NCBI GenBank assembly: GCA_020975725.1
Contig: QXJR01000016.1
Coordinates: 496,001 to 560,000 of the forward strand
From: Picocystis sp. L7
Taxonomy: Eukaryota > Chlorophyta > Picocystophyceae > Picocystales > Picocystaceae
Direction: 5' to 3'
Length of the DNA stretch: 64,000 nt
Position numbers and translations under genes: made by a program
Notes under the pieces: model-generated
Database searches by the model: none
The model's input: the letters and a program-made list of their open reading frames with translations, nothing else
What the model was told of the DNA's origin: nothing
Shown: in pieces, positions 21,231 through 31,032 of the stretch
Layout: each line of letters begins with the position of its first letter
Position numbering within the stretch: position 1 is the first letter of the stretch

Positions 21231-23440
21231 GGCGGATCCTCGCGTTGGGTCTGCGCGTCGTCGATTGCGTCTGCATCCACCCTCGACCCTTCGACGAAAC
21301 CATCCGTCGGCATGCGAAGGACGCGCTTTCGCTTCCGGCTCTTCCAACAGCAAGATTCCAAAGCCTTCCGAATGCGAAGGACGGACCAGAGGTGGACGTT
21401 GCGTTGGACGAGGCTCGGTTCAACCTTGTCGACGGCGGAGGTGGACACCGCGCGCGTCCGAGGGGTCGACGAACAGCCATCCACCAGGCGACGTCCGCGT
21501 GCGCACGCGTCTCTCGAACGGCGTACGTCGAGTTCGAGGATCCGACAGGCGCCCAAACGTGACGTCCATCGCTTCCATCGAATCGTTCGTGCACCTCCGA
21601 CGACATCGCGCACACGAACCCGCGAGGCACGTGAGAGGAAGGTTCGGCCGCACGGAGGAGTTCCCACGCCATCCATGGCCCGTTTCCGTCCGTTGTTCCC
21701 TCATGTCACGGTTTCGGGTGCGCTCTCGAGCACGTTCTGCAGCCGTGGCGGGACGTGGCCGGTCCGCTTCCTCGCAAGCGAGGCCACGCGTCGTGCTCGC
21801 TTGCGGTTCGTCTCGTTCGGAACTCCTCCTTGCGTCCGCGATTCTCCCTCCGTCCGGGTGTTCCACGTCCGTCTGCCTTCGCTACCCTTTCGACGCACGC
21901 GTCATCTTCGCGGTTCTCGCCAGGAAAACCGCGCACGGAAGCGCGTGGCCATGGCGACGTTTCCGAACGGGATCGGATCTGGGCGGGAATTCGCGTTCGA
22001 AGCGAAGCGAATCGGTTCGGAAGGGGGAAGGGACCCGTTGGCAGGGAGGAAGGGACGAGACCGGATCTCCTCCTCGGGCCATGCGTCGAGACGAAGCACG
22101 GGAGGGAAAGGACCAGGAAAGAACGGGGTGCGGGCGGACGCGCGGCGACGAGGAGGAATGAGCACGGATCGGACGGTGGAAAAGACGGTCCGATCGCCTT
22201 CGGGGAGATCGGAAGCACCTCGATCGACCGACGAAGGGACCCGGGGATTTCTCGGGGGGAACGGGGAAGCCGCAGCCAATCGTCTGGCGCGAAACCGGGG
22301 CGACCGCTCCTCTGCGTATATATATTCCTCCGAGAAGGATGCATCATGGTCATTCGGGGAGCAGCGCCATTTTGTCTCGTGACCCGCAGAGGACGGGCTT
22401 TCGGAGGCAACCGTCGCTGGGAGCAAAGTCGAATATTTTCGGGGAGGGGTCCTCGATATCGCCGTTCTAGCAGCCTGACGATCGGATCCTGAAATTCGGG
22501 GCAACGGCGATTTTCGCGAGGAATAGCGCGCCCGGGATCCCCGGCCGCGAAGGACCCGTTGGTCACGTGCGTTCCCGGGGCGTCGATGGCGGCGCAACAC
22601 GATGCGCAGAGGAACCGGGGCGAGCACGATCCTCCACGCGATCCTTCGGATTCGACGTACGCATGCTTCGTCCTTCGGTTCCTCGACCATCCGATCGTCG
22701 ATCTTCGCGGAGGATTCGTCCTTTCGGCGTCCTCGGCGCGCATGGTCGTTTTTTCCGTCCGTTCGTCCGAACCCGGTCGTCCCCTGGGCGTGGTCCGCCC
22801 CCGTTTCGTTCCCATCCTCCACGGGTTACGGCAAACGGCCTCCCTCTCAATCGTACAGCTGCTTTCCAGGATGCTCGTTCCCGCACACGATGCGTGGAGG
22901 ATTATCCGAGGCGTCCCTCCCTCCCTCCTTCTCCCTTTCGTTCCCTTCCCCGCAGAGGGTCCTCCCCCTTCCCTCTCTCCTCCGCGGCATCCGTTCCCGT
23001 GTCCGTCGTTTCGGTCTCGGGTACGGCCCTTCCGTTTGTCCCCCCCCCCCTCCTGGACGGGGCCGAGGGGGTGGGTGGGGGGACGTGGACGCGTCCTTCC
23101 CTAGGGCAGAGGGTCTTCGGTGGAAACCGGGAAGGGAAGACCCAGTAGGGGATCAGGAACGGGTCTTTCCCGGTCGGGTTCGGTTCCTTTTCCTCCCCCC
23201 CTTCTCTCCCTCTCCTCCCAGACGGACCACCCCGGTCTCCCTTCCCCTTTGGATCGGGGTTCCCACCCGGGTGTCTCCCTCGAGGATCCCTGATCCGAAA
23301 GGGAAAGGGGAGACGAAGGAGAAAGGGGGGGTCCTGCTCCCTGCTGCGGCGTGTGGCGCATCAGAAACCACGTCCCTCGCCACGCGCGTGTGCGAGGCGT
23401 GTGCGGCCTCGGCGAGGCGCAGCCGGAGCGGGAAAAGGCC
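21231..23440. other. long gene-poor region
   Basis: About 2.2 kb separates the divergent OTU and PHD genes. Overlapping open frames on several frames and both strands are Arg/Ser/Pro-rich, as expected from GC-rich noncoding DNA. A TATA-like GTATATATATTCC lies at about 22315-22327, followed by 250 bases with several hairpin-prone blocks, so a noncoding RNA is possible. Pyrimidine and G runs with TTTCGAAAGGG-like blocks lie at 22900-23340. Confidence 0.5.
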
Positions 23441-25087
23441 ATGGGAAACGCAGGAGACGCGACCAAGGCGTCCTGGAAAGAAGAAGACGAAGAGTGGACC
23501 GTGGACTGCCCGTGCGGCGTCCAGACCGACGATGGACACCCCATGATCGAGTGCGAAGTGTGCAACGTATGGGCACACATACACTGCATCGGACACGGTG
23601 AAGACGTCGAACACTACGTGTGCGCGTCCTGCAGGAAAACCACGGCCAGAAACGGAACCAACGCCAAGGTAAGGAACCGAAAACGCACACGAGCACCGAG
23701 GAAAGACAACGCGAAAGCCAAGACGAACCGCGCCAACCCAAGACGCATCCCGAGCGAAGCTCAAAAAAGGGTCCGCGAGAAACGAAACCGGACGCCAGAA
23801 GGAACGTGCTGACCGAGCTCCTCTCCCCCGGACCGACCACGCGTGCAGCTCGCCGAACGAGAGAAGATGCCCGACGCAGCCAGCCTGCGGCTCGCACGTG
23901 CCCAAGTCCACGCAGAAGCACAAGCCACCAACCGCGAACAAAGGGAGGCGCTCGAATGTTGCAACAGAAGCATCTCCTCCAAAGTCTGCTGGGATGCTGC
24001 CGGTCTCGCTCCCAAGCTCCTTGGAGAAAAACGTCAAACGTATCTGGCCAAGCTCGAGCTAGAGTCCGTGGAAAGGGCGAAGAAAATGCCCCCACCCAAA
24101 CCGACGCCCGTCAAATGCAAAAAGACGAAGGAAGGCAAGAACGCCGCGTCCAAACCCAGATGCCCAAAGGCGATGAGAAGAGCTGCCTGGGAATCCTTTC
24201 GCTGTCAAGAAGAAGGATCTAGAGCGGTTGCCAAGGCCGCGGCCCAGGCGGCCTTGGAAATGGCCCAAGAGCTGCACAGAAAACAGGATCAAGTAGATGA
24301 GCAAGAACTAGTAGGCAGGCTTAGCAATAGAGGAGGCATGCTTGGCAAGGCAGGTCTTCCGGACGCATCCAAGGTGGAAGTGGCGTCCGTCGCTGCGCCA
24401 GAGCCCTGGGCGAAAGGAGGGCCCCATCCTGTCCAGGTGCATGTGACAGGATGTGCGGCTGATGCCAGACAACAGGCCTCAGCAAAGGAACAGAATATTG
24501 TCAGTAGTGCCTGTGCCAAGGTAGAGTCTGTGGACCCTGCCGATCTGAAAGGCCCGAAAGCGCCCACTGAGAATGGCAATGCTTCACCAACCACGACATT
24601 GCACCAGCACAGCGAAGCCCCTGGCAGCACAGAAGACGAGAGGTCCAGCGAGAAAGAGGAGCCTGCGAATGCGGACGAGCCCAGCTGTAGGAACGGGGAG
24701 ATGGATTCAGGGGAGACGAAGTTCAAGCGATTGAAGGTGACCATCCCTCGTGACCCTTCCGCGGACCTTTCGCTGCTTGATTCTCCAGAGGACGCAAAGG
24801 CAGAGGAACGACCAGGGTTGGAGAATCTGGATACTTCCGGAATGAATGATGAGGAACTGGCCAAGTACCTTCACCACCAACTGAATGCCCCGTCATCCCG
24901 GCGGAAAGCGCGAAGTATGCATGCAACCCTGAGCGCTGGAGGCAGCCCAAACATGAAGAGGAAGAGAGCAGACAGTTCTACTACATTAGAAGGACAAGCC
25001 TTCACCCAAGATTCACCTAGGTCGCACAAGGCGAAAGTTGCCAACGGGGGCTTCTCACCCCATCTTTTTCGTACGGCGACGTCATGA
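23441..25087 (+). CDS. PHD-finger protein, two exons
   Basis: Exon 1 is 23441-23668 and exon 2 is 23849-25087. The 180-nt intron has donor GTAAGG and acceptor CAG, phase 0, giving 488 residues. Exon 1 encodes a PHD finger at about residues 25-65 (CPCGVQTDDGHPMIECEVC, then H..C and C..C pairs), which normally reads histone H3 tails. After it comes a helical, Lys-rich region. A long low-complexity middle follows, and near residue 420 a conserved-looking block LDTSGMNDEELAKYLHHQLN. Nuclear function is likely. I do not recognise a specific orthologue. Confidence 0.8.
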
Positions 25088-25205
25088 AGAATAATACGAA
25101 CTACGCGCAGAGATAGTCTTTGAGTCTAGGAGGTGCATGCTTCCACTACTGTGTAAAAAGTGTGACAACTTTATTGTCCTTTGTACTTTCGTGTGCCTTC
25201 CCGTC

Positions 25206-28200
25206 CTAGTTAAAACGGTTCTGAATCTGCCGATGCAGGTGGCACAGGAACTCTACATAGGACATGCCTGAAGACGTTCTGTCCTCTATCATGTTATTGA
25301 AAAAGCTCAACTCGAGTGCATCCCCTCTCTTCAACACATGGAGTCGCATGTAGCTCTTTCGCTCTGTTCTGACGTTGTTCAGGAGTTTGTGGATGGCCTT
25401 CGACTCTTCCGTGTCCAGGCAGGGCAGGATCAGGCTGTTGACGCCCTCGATAGAAGATACTCCCAGCACATTCTGGAGAAAGTCTGGAGAAATTTGCTTC
25501 CCCGTCCAAATGAACGCCTCTGCACCATTCTCCAAGAGGTACATACCGTGGGATTCCAACTTCTCGCTGCTAAGCGAAAGCGATTGAGGAAGCCCCCCGT
25601 ACTCCTCTTGCGCTCTACACAAATTGTGCAATGCAAATAGACGCCCATGCACGCAGGAAATGGCATTGGTAGGACCAATGGAGTACGTGCTATTGATCCA
25701 AGCACTCCGTAGTTCTGAGTCGCTTTCTTGCCGCAACCCCACGCACTTCTGGAGTGCCAGTGTGTAAAGCGGGAGCAGCTTCAAAGCCTCTGGCAAAATA
25801 AGCTGCCCAGACGAGCTGGTGCTCGCGCAATGCTTCCTGTAAGCATGCAGAACGTCGGTGCAAAGCTTCAGAACGTGCTCGCGGACGGCTTTCAAATCCC
25901 CGCCTGGAAGCCTCACCGCCGACGAGCGAATCATAATGCTGAGCTGCGCATCAAGATCGGCTCCGCGGAAGAGCCCACCCAGGGCGGAGGTAGTTTTCAG
26001 GGCCAATGTGTGAACACGAATTCTCCTTTGCCCGCTCGTGCTGGTGTACAGAAGGGCACATTGAAACGCGGCTTCCGAATCTTCTTGAAGCTTATCATCG
26101 TGCCTGAGGTGGACAGCTATAGCTTTGTCACTGTCCATGGCAGGCAAGTCGATGTCTGTGGGCGAGCGTTGATATAGCGCACCCTGATATGACTCTACGT
26201 TGAGACCCTGGCTGCATCGAACCCTCATAACAGCTTCAAGCGCCTGAGGTCGCACGACATTCCACCGCAAGTCATTGACAACCTGGTTCTCATCCTGTGC
26301 CGGGTGAAAAAGTGGATAATGGTAAAGGCTGCCTCCCGTGAGACGCACTGCACTCGAGATGGTAGCAATGTCTACATAGCCTTGAACCAGCAAGAAGATA
26401 TCGATGCAAACTTGATACTCTGCTGCCTCCCTTGCAAGCTCTTTGTACGAGGGATCCTGTGGGAGCAGGGTCTTCATGGTGTCACCACCCCTCCCTTCAG
26501 CCTCCCTGCTCGCTAGTTTTCCTTTGCCAACATTGCACGTGCTGCTCTGAAAGAGATGCAACTTGCCCCCTGTTGGTTTCAAAGCCTCCACAGCTGCAAA
26601 GAGAGCAGCTCCAGCGCAACAGTCTCCGTTAAGGGATTGGGAAAACATAGATGGCAACGCAGACAGAAGACTGTCAACCAGATCACGAGACTGTGATAAA
26701 CTCACCACCAAATTCTTCGGCTGAGGCGAGAATGGCTCATTATTATTGGAGACTACTAACATCTGGGGCTGGCTTAGACCAGCTGCCAAATTATAAAACT
26801 GGATGGAAGAGTCAAAGGTGGCCACACCAACCAGGGCATTTTCTTGCCCTTGGATGTCATCCAAAATACTTTTGATAGCACCAACAGCACACTGCATGGC
26901 TCCGGAATGAATAGCAGTGTGGCTCACATCAATCAAAAAGAAGTGTACAACCGGCATGGGAGGCCGCACCATGTATTCAGTGGGAGCAACAAACTCCACA
27001 CTACCAAAAAGAAGCTCAGGCCTTGAGTTTACATCTTGACGAAGACCAGTAGGTCCCAAGCTGCACATGTATTCCATCGGGCAATCATTGACGCAACCGC
27101 AGAATGCACAGTGAAATCGACGCCCTCCGTCCGTGAACTTCATCAACGGACACATGTAGGCTTTACACCTACCGCAACGAACAGGGCCCATGGACCCCAT
27201 GTCCACAACCTGTAGAGGGGTCTCCTCTGGGGGCAAGATCGCCATTGGCATGCAGAGTAGTTGCATCGGCATCTGGCTGCTGTGGAGAACATCTGCAGTG
27301 GCAGGTTGCTGCCACAAAGTCGGTCGGATGAACCTTGGGCTGCATATACCGGTGTCCCTGACGATGTATTTGGAGGATGCACTGGGGACAGCAGTATTCG
27401 GCTGTCCCATGTACCTCGTCTCAAACACCACTGGAGCGTCGGGGGTCCCTTTGTCGGCATCTGCCGCGCTTGGACGGGGGATCTGAGCTGGGTCAATGCG
27501 GCTGCTTGGTGAGTGTGGCTCTGGCTGGGGGGGAGGTGCCATGCCGAAACCTGGAGCAGCAGGGCCGTATCCACTTCTCGCTCCGGCACCGGTATGATCC
27601 GTTGGTGAGCTCGTGCCAGGAAAGGAGCCTCCGGACACCGTGTGGTAGGCACGCCGTGCCGCTGGTGCCCTGGAAACTGGATCTGACCTTGGCGGTGCAG
27701 GTGGAGGACCTTGTTGGCTGTACGGAGGATAAACTTGACTCGATGAGCCAGGAACCTGCATGGTCGGTGCAGGCATTGCCGCAGAATGGCCAGTCGGCGA
27801 TGTCTTTCCAGGACCCGGACCTTGCAGCGGAGATCCTGGATGAGATCCGTGAGTTCCTGCTTGTCCGTTTCCCATGGAACTATTCGACGATGCGGTTGGA
27901 TAGGCCTGGTGCATGTGGGAAGGTGCACCGGGTGGAGGGGGCGGTGGTTGGCTGCCATAGGATGGCGTTTGGCCCTTCATTTGCTGCGTTGTTGCAGCGT
28001 AGGAAAACCCACCGCTCGGGGCCGTTTCTGCTGCAAAGGACGTCCCTGCCTGCGGTGGCAAGTATCTTCCCGGCGGTCCTGGTGGTGGCGCTCCTGGTGG
28101 TGGTGGTCCTGGTGGTGGTGGTCTAGCCGCAGGAGGGGGTCCAGGCGGTGGCTGTGGGTTCCATCCTGGCGGTGGCGTTCGGTTCTGCACCACGGACGCG

Positions 28201-28616
28201 TCTTGCCTTGCAGCGAGGTTCTCCTGTCCTGTCGTGCGCATCGTCTCGGCTTGCATTCCACGCATTCCTGGTGGCATGGATCCGTCTGCGACGTTGCCAT
28301 TGGTGTTTCCGAGGTGCATTCGTTGCATCTTGTCCACGGGCGGCGTTCGTTCTTCCGTCGATCTCATGCCTTTACGTCGACCCACGAACGTTTCGGCCGC
28401 ACCGTCGACGTGCGTTTCGCGCATCGCGCCGTCGTTCGTCAGTCGCTTCCTTGCCTGTGTTTCGCCTCCCTCGGCCACCACGTCCCTTTTCCACGTCCCT
28501 ACGGCCGCTCTTTCTTCGACGAGCGCCATCCAGGACCTTCCATGCGACGTCTCCTCCGTCCCCTCGCCTTTTCGAGACCCACCTGGTGGTTTTTCGAAGC
28601 CGTGCGGCTGAGCCAT
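25206..28616 (-). CDS. SEC24: COPII coat cargo-binding subunit SEC24
   Basis: The protein is about 1136 residues. The N-terminal third is Pro/Gly-rich and disordered, with polyproline runs. The Sec24 zinc finger follows (CGRC..., then HCAFCGC). Then come the trunk domain (FFLIDVSHTAIHSGAMQCAV), a beta-sandwich, helical domain and C-terminal gelsolin-like domain (FIWTGKQISPDFL). SEC24 with SEC23 forms the inner COPII coat and selects cargo leaving the endoplasmic reticulum. An in-frame ATG 25 codons earlier (28691) is overlapped by CTTAAC elements that may mark the transcription start. I therefore chose the ATG at 28616. Confidence 0.95.
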   Translation of the reverse strand: MAQPHGFEKPPGGSRKGEGTEETSHGRSWMALVEERAAVGTWKRDVVAEGGETQARKRLTNDGAMRETHVDGAAETFVGRRKGMRSTEERTPPVDKMQRMHLGNTNGNVADGSMPPGMRGMQAETMRTTGQENLAARQDASVVQNRTPPPGWNPQPPPGPPPAARPPPPGPPPPGAPPPGPPGRYLPPQAGTSFAAETAPSGGFSYAATTQQMKGQTPSYGSQPPPPPPGAPSHMHQAYPTASSNSSMGNGQAGTHGSHPGSPLQGPGPGKTSPTGHSAAMPAPTMQVPGSSSQVYPPYSQQGPPPAPPRSDPVSRAPAARRAYHTVSGGSFPGTSSPTDHTGAGARSGYGPAAPGFGMAPPPQPEPHSPSSRIDPAQIPRPSAADADKGTPDAPVVFETRYMGQPNTAVPSASSKYIVRDTGICSPRFIRPTLWQQPATADVLHSSQMPMQLLCMPMAILPPEETPLQVVDMGSMGPVRCGRCKAYMCPLMKFTDGGRRFHCAFCGCVNDCPMEYMCSLGPTGLRQDVNSRPELLFGSVEFVAPTEYMVRPPMPVVHFFLIDVSHTAIHSGAMQCAVGAIKSILDDIQGQENALVGVATFDSSIQFYNLAAGLSQPQMLVVSNNNEPFSPQPKNLVVSLSQSRDLVDSLLSALPSMFSQSLNGDCCAGAALFAAVEALKPTGGKLHLFQSSTCNVGKGKLASREAEGRGGDTMKTLLPQDPSYKELAREAAEYQVCIDIFLLVQGYVDIATISSAVRLTGGSLYHYPLFHPAQDENQVVNDLRWNVVRPQALEAVMRVRCSQGLNVESYQGALYQRSPTDIDLPAMDSDKAIAVHLRHDDKLQEDSEAAFQCALLYTSTSGQRRIRVHTLALKTTSALGGLFRGADLDAQLSIMIRSSAVRLPGGDLKAVREHVLKLCTDVLHAYRKHCASTSSSGQLILPEALKLLPLYTLALQKCVGLRQESDSELRSAWINSTYSIGPTNAISCVHGRLFALHNLCRAQEEYGGLPQSLSLSSEKLESHGMYLLENGAEAFIWTGKQISPDFLQNVLGVSSIEGVNSLILPCLDTEESKAIHKLLNNVRTERKSYMRLHVLKRGDALELSFFNNMIEDRTSSGMSYVEFLCHLHRQIQNRFN

Positions 28617-28691
28617 CGCGTGCAGGTGCGCGCAGGAAAGCGTCGGATCGCGCGATGATGGGGACCAGGACGCGCCTCGGCTTAACTCCAT

Positions 28692-29773
28692 CGCTTAACC
28701 CCAGGCCGCTCGTTTGCTCCAGGGGCGGAAGATCGGGGGGAGGGGGGGATGGCGCAGGGACGCAACCGCCGAGGAAACGTCCTGGTTGGGATCCTGCCAA
28801 CGCGACGCTTGCGAGCAAGCAGGTGGTGTCGGGATCCATCCACGAGACGCGCAGGCCCGTGCGTGCAGGTGGTTCTTCGGCGGACGACGCCCTCTCCTGG
28901 AGCGTCGAAGCGCGTGCCGACCCGTCGATCGAGCGAGGTTCCACGGCGACGAAGTTGCGGGAAGGGGTGGGGTGCGAAACGTCGTGGCATCGCGAGTCGT
29001 GCCTCGCGTCTCGCCATGTCGACGAGGTGCAGGCAGAACCTCGTCTCGTGGACCGAACGGCAAGGTTGGACCACGCTTTCTCCTCCATCGCACCGACCGG
29101 ATCCGTCGGTGTCCATGGAGTTCGGCGACCGCCCTTTCGAAGCGCCGGGGATCTTTCCCGCCCATTCATTCGACCTTGGGGTTTGGCTCCCCATCCGATG
29201 TACGTACGCGGTGCGTGCCATCCGCTTCCACGTGCATCGCAAGGGGAGCGACCGCGCTCGTCCGCCCTCTCCCCTGCGACACCTGCCCTTTTCCTTCTCC
29301 ATCCCACCGGAGCGAGCAACGGGAGGAAACAAGCTCGTCCGGGGTCCCTCTCGGTTTGCATTGGGTATCATCGTCCCTTCTTGACCCCGATGATCCTCTC
29401 GTGTTGGATCGGGTCCGTTTCGACGGGACCTTCCCCAAGGGACCTCTCGTTCCGACCTGGGTTGGGAAAAGGACGAAACCCACCCGAAGCTTGCAGGAAC
29501 ATTCCCATGTAACCCTCGTTTCGACCCGACCCTCGTCCCAAAGGGGGGGCACGTCCCTGGAGAACCCGTCAGGAACCCCCGATCCCATCCATCCGGGTTC
29601 GTCCCTCCCCTTTCGAAACCGGACCCGTCCCCCTTTGGGGATGGATCCAACCGGGAAGAACGAAAAGGGGATCCGACCTCGACACAGCCAGGCAGGAGAC
29701 GTCGATCCGAGGCGGTCCCGCTCGCACCGCACGAGGCGCCTCGCACGCGGACGTCGTTTTGGACCTTGCGAGG
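28692..29773. other. divergent intergenic region
   Basis: Gap of 1.1 kb between SEC24 and the Yip1-family gene. Frames are Arg/Ser-rich on both strands, with no recognised protein. CTTAAC occurs at 28681-28686 and 28694-28699, next to the SEC24 start. CCCTTTCGAAACCGG- and TTTGGGG-type blocks lie at 29600-29660. Confidence 0.5.
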
Positions 29774-30703
29774 ATGTCCAAGGATCGCCTGCTGCACGAG
29801 GGAGGGATGCAGGACAACCCCTTCACGTCCTCGGCGCTGATGGACTTCGGAGAAGGAGGAGAAACGAACGAGAGGGTGGAGGCCGCGGACGTCGAACAAG
29901 GTGGAGAGACGCTTCCGGTTTCGGACGGCGCGCCCATCTCGCCACCACCGTTCGTGCCGACGGTGGAAGACGCCCAAGAGGATCGAAACCAACCCAAGAA
30001 ACAAGGCAGGACGTCCACCACGAGGTTTGGATTCGTGCCGCCCGCAGAACCGAACGAAGCAGGACGTGGTGCGGACGGTCGGGACACCACCTCGTGGTTC
30101 TCCTACGCGAAATACCAACCCCTCTTCGACGTGGACACCGAAGACGTGGCGTACAGGTGCGCCTCTGCGATCTCGGCGGCAAGGATAGGAGCCAAGAGGG
30201 AAGACTTCTGCGAAAAACCAGACCTCTACGGACCCTTCTGGACCTGTGCAACGCTGGTGTTTGCCGCAGCTGCAGCAGGAAACTTCGCCGATTGGGCCAA
30301 GTCCGACGAAAGCGGTGGAAAGTGGCAGTACGACGTCGCCAAGATCACCTTTGCAGCGCTCCTCTTCTACGGATACGCAAGCGTGGTGCCGTTGGCCATG
30401 TACGTCGCCTTGCGGGTCTGGGACGCACGCGTCAAACTCGCGTCCTTGCTCTGCCTCTACGGATACGCGCTCGTGGCCTTCGTGCCCACGTCGCTGCTCT
30501 GCGCCGTGCCCGTGCCCATGCTCGCATGGATCGCCATCCTGGTCTCGGTGGTCCTGTCCGCGCTCTTCTTGGCCGTGGCCGTGCGTGGAACCGTCTCCGA
30601 TGCAGGACTCGAACCGGGAAAAACAAGCCTGGTGCTGATGGTGGCTGCAGGAATCCATGCAGCACTAGGCATCGCCCTCAAAGTCTACTTCTTCCGCTAC
30701 TGA
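29774..30703 (+). CDS. Yip1-domain membrane protein (YIPF1/2 type)
   Basis: The 309-residue product has an acidic, disordered N-terminal third, then the conserved segment YAKYQPLFDVDTEDVAYR near residue 118 and PDLYGPFWTCATLVF near residue 150. Five hydrophobic segments follow. This is the Yip1-family pattern, closest to YIPF1/YIPF2. These Golgi and endoplasmic-reticulum proteins bind Rab GTPases and affect vesicle traffic. The ATG at 29774 is the first ATG of the frame; a few codons remain open upstream without an ATG. AATAAA occurs at 30830. Confidence 0.88.
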   Translation: MSKDRLLHEGGMQDNPFTSSALMDFGEGGETNERVEAADVEQGGETLPVSDGAPISPPPFVPTVEDAQEDRNQPKKQGRTSTTRFGFVPPAEPNEAGRGADGRDTTSWFSYAKYQPLFDVDTEDVAYRCASAISAARIGAKREDFCEKPDLYGPFWTCATLVFAAAAAGNFADWAKSDESGGKWQYDVAKITFAALLFYGYASVVPLAMYVALRVWDARVKLASLLCLYGYALVAFVPTSLLCAVPVPMLAWIAILVSVVLSALFLAVAVRGTVSDAGLEPGKTSLVLMVAAGIHAALGIALKVYFFRY

Positions 30704-31032
30704 TTCGACAAGTGGCGTGGGAGAACAGAGGACACCACCAACATGCGCCTTGCGTCGCCCAGTCTGCACATCCGGTGGACGGGTGCCCAAACAACGAATC
30801 GACGGCACGAGGATGGAACCCTCTCCTACAATAAACAAGAAGAAAAAAGAAGATCCAGCGCAGCTCCGCCCGAAAGAGGAAGAGGCGGACGCAGGCGAAC
30901 ACATGCGAGTAACCTACGACTTGTACCGAGCATACAATATGCAATCGATGCGTCCTCCAGCAAAAACAAACTATTTACATCCATGGATGCACAACTGGGA
31001 AAGGTGGGGTCGGGGGACACCCATCCCTTGCC

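Noticed and set aside
21706-22822. Overlapping 300-370-codon minus-strand frames upstream of the OTU gene
   Set aside because: Two frames are open at once with Arg/Ser/Pro-rich, motif-free sequence; most likely GC-rich noncoding DNA.
23153-24037. 294-codon minus-strand open frame over the PHD gene start
   Set aside because: It lies opposite the PHD finger exon; its Cys/Phe/Arg-rich composition is typical of antisense to GC-rich code.
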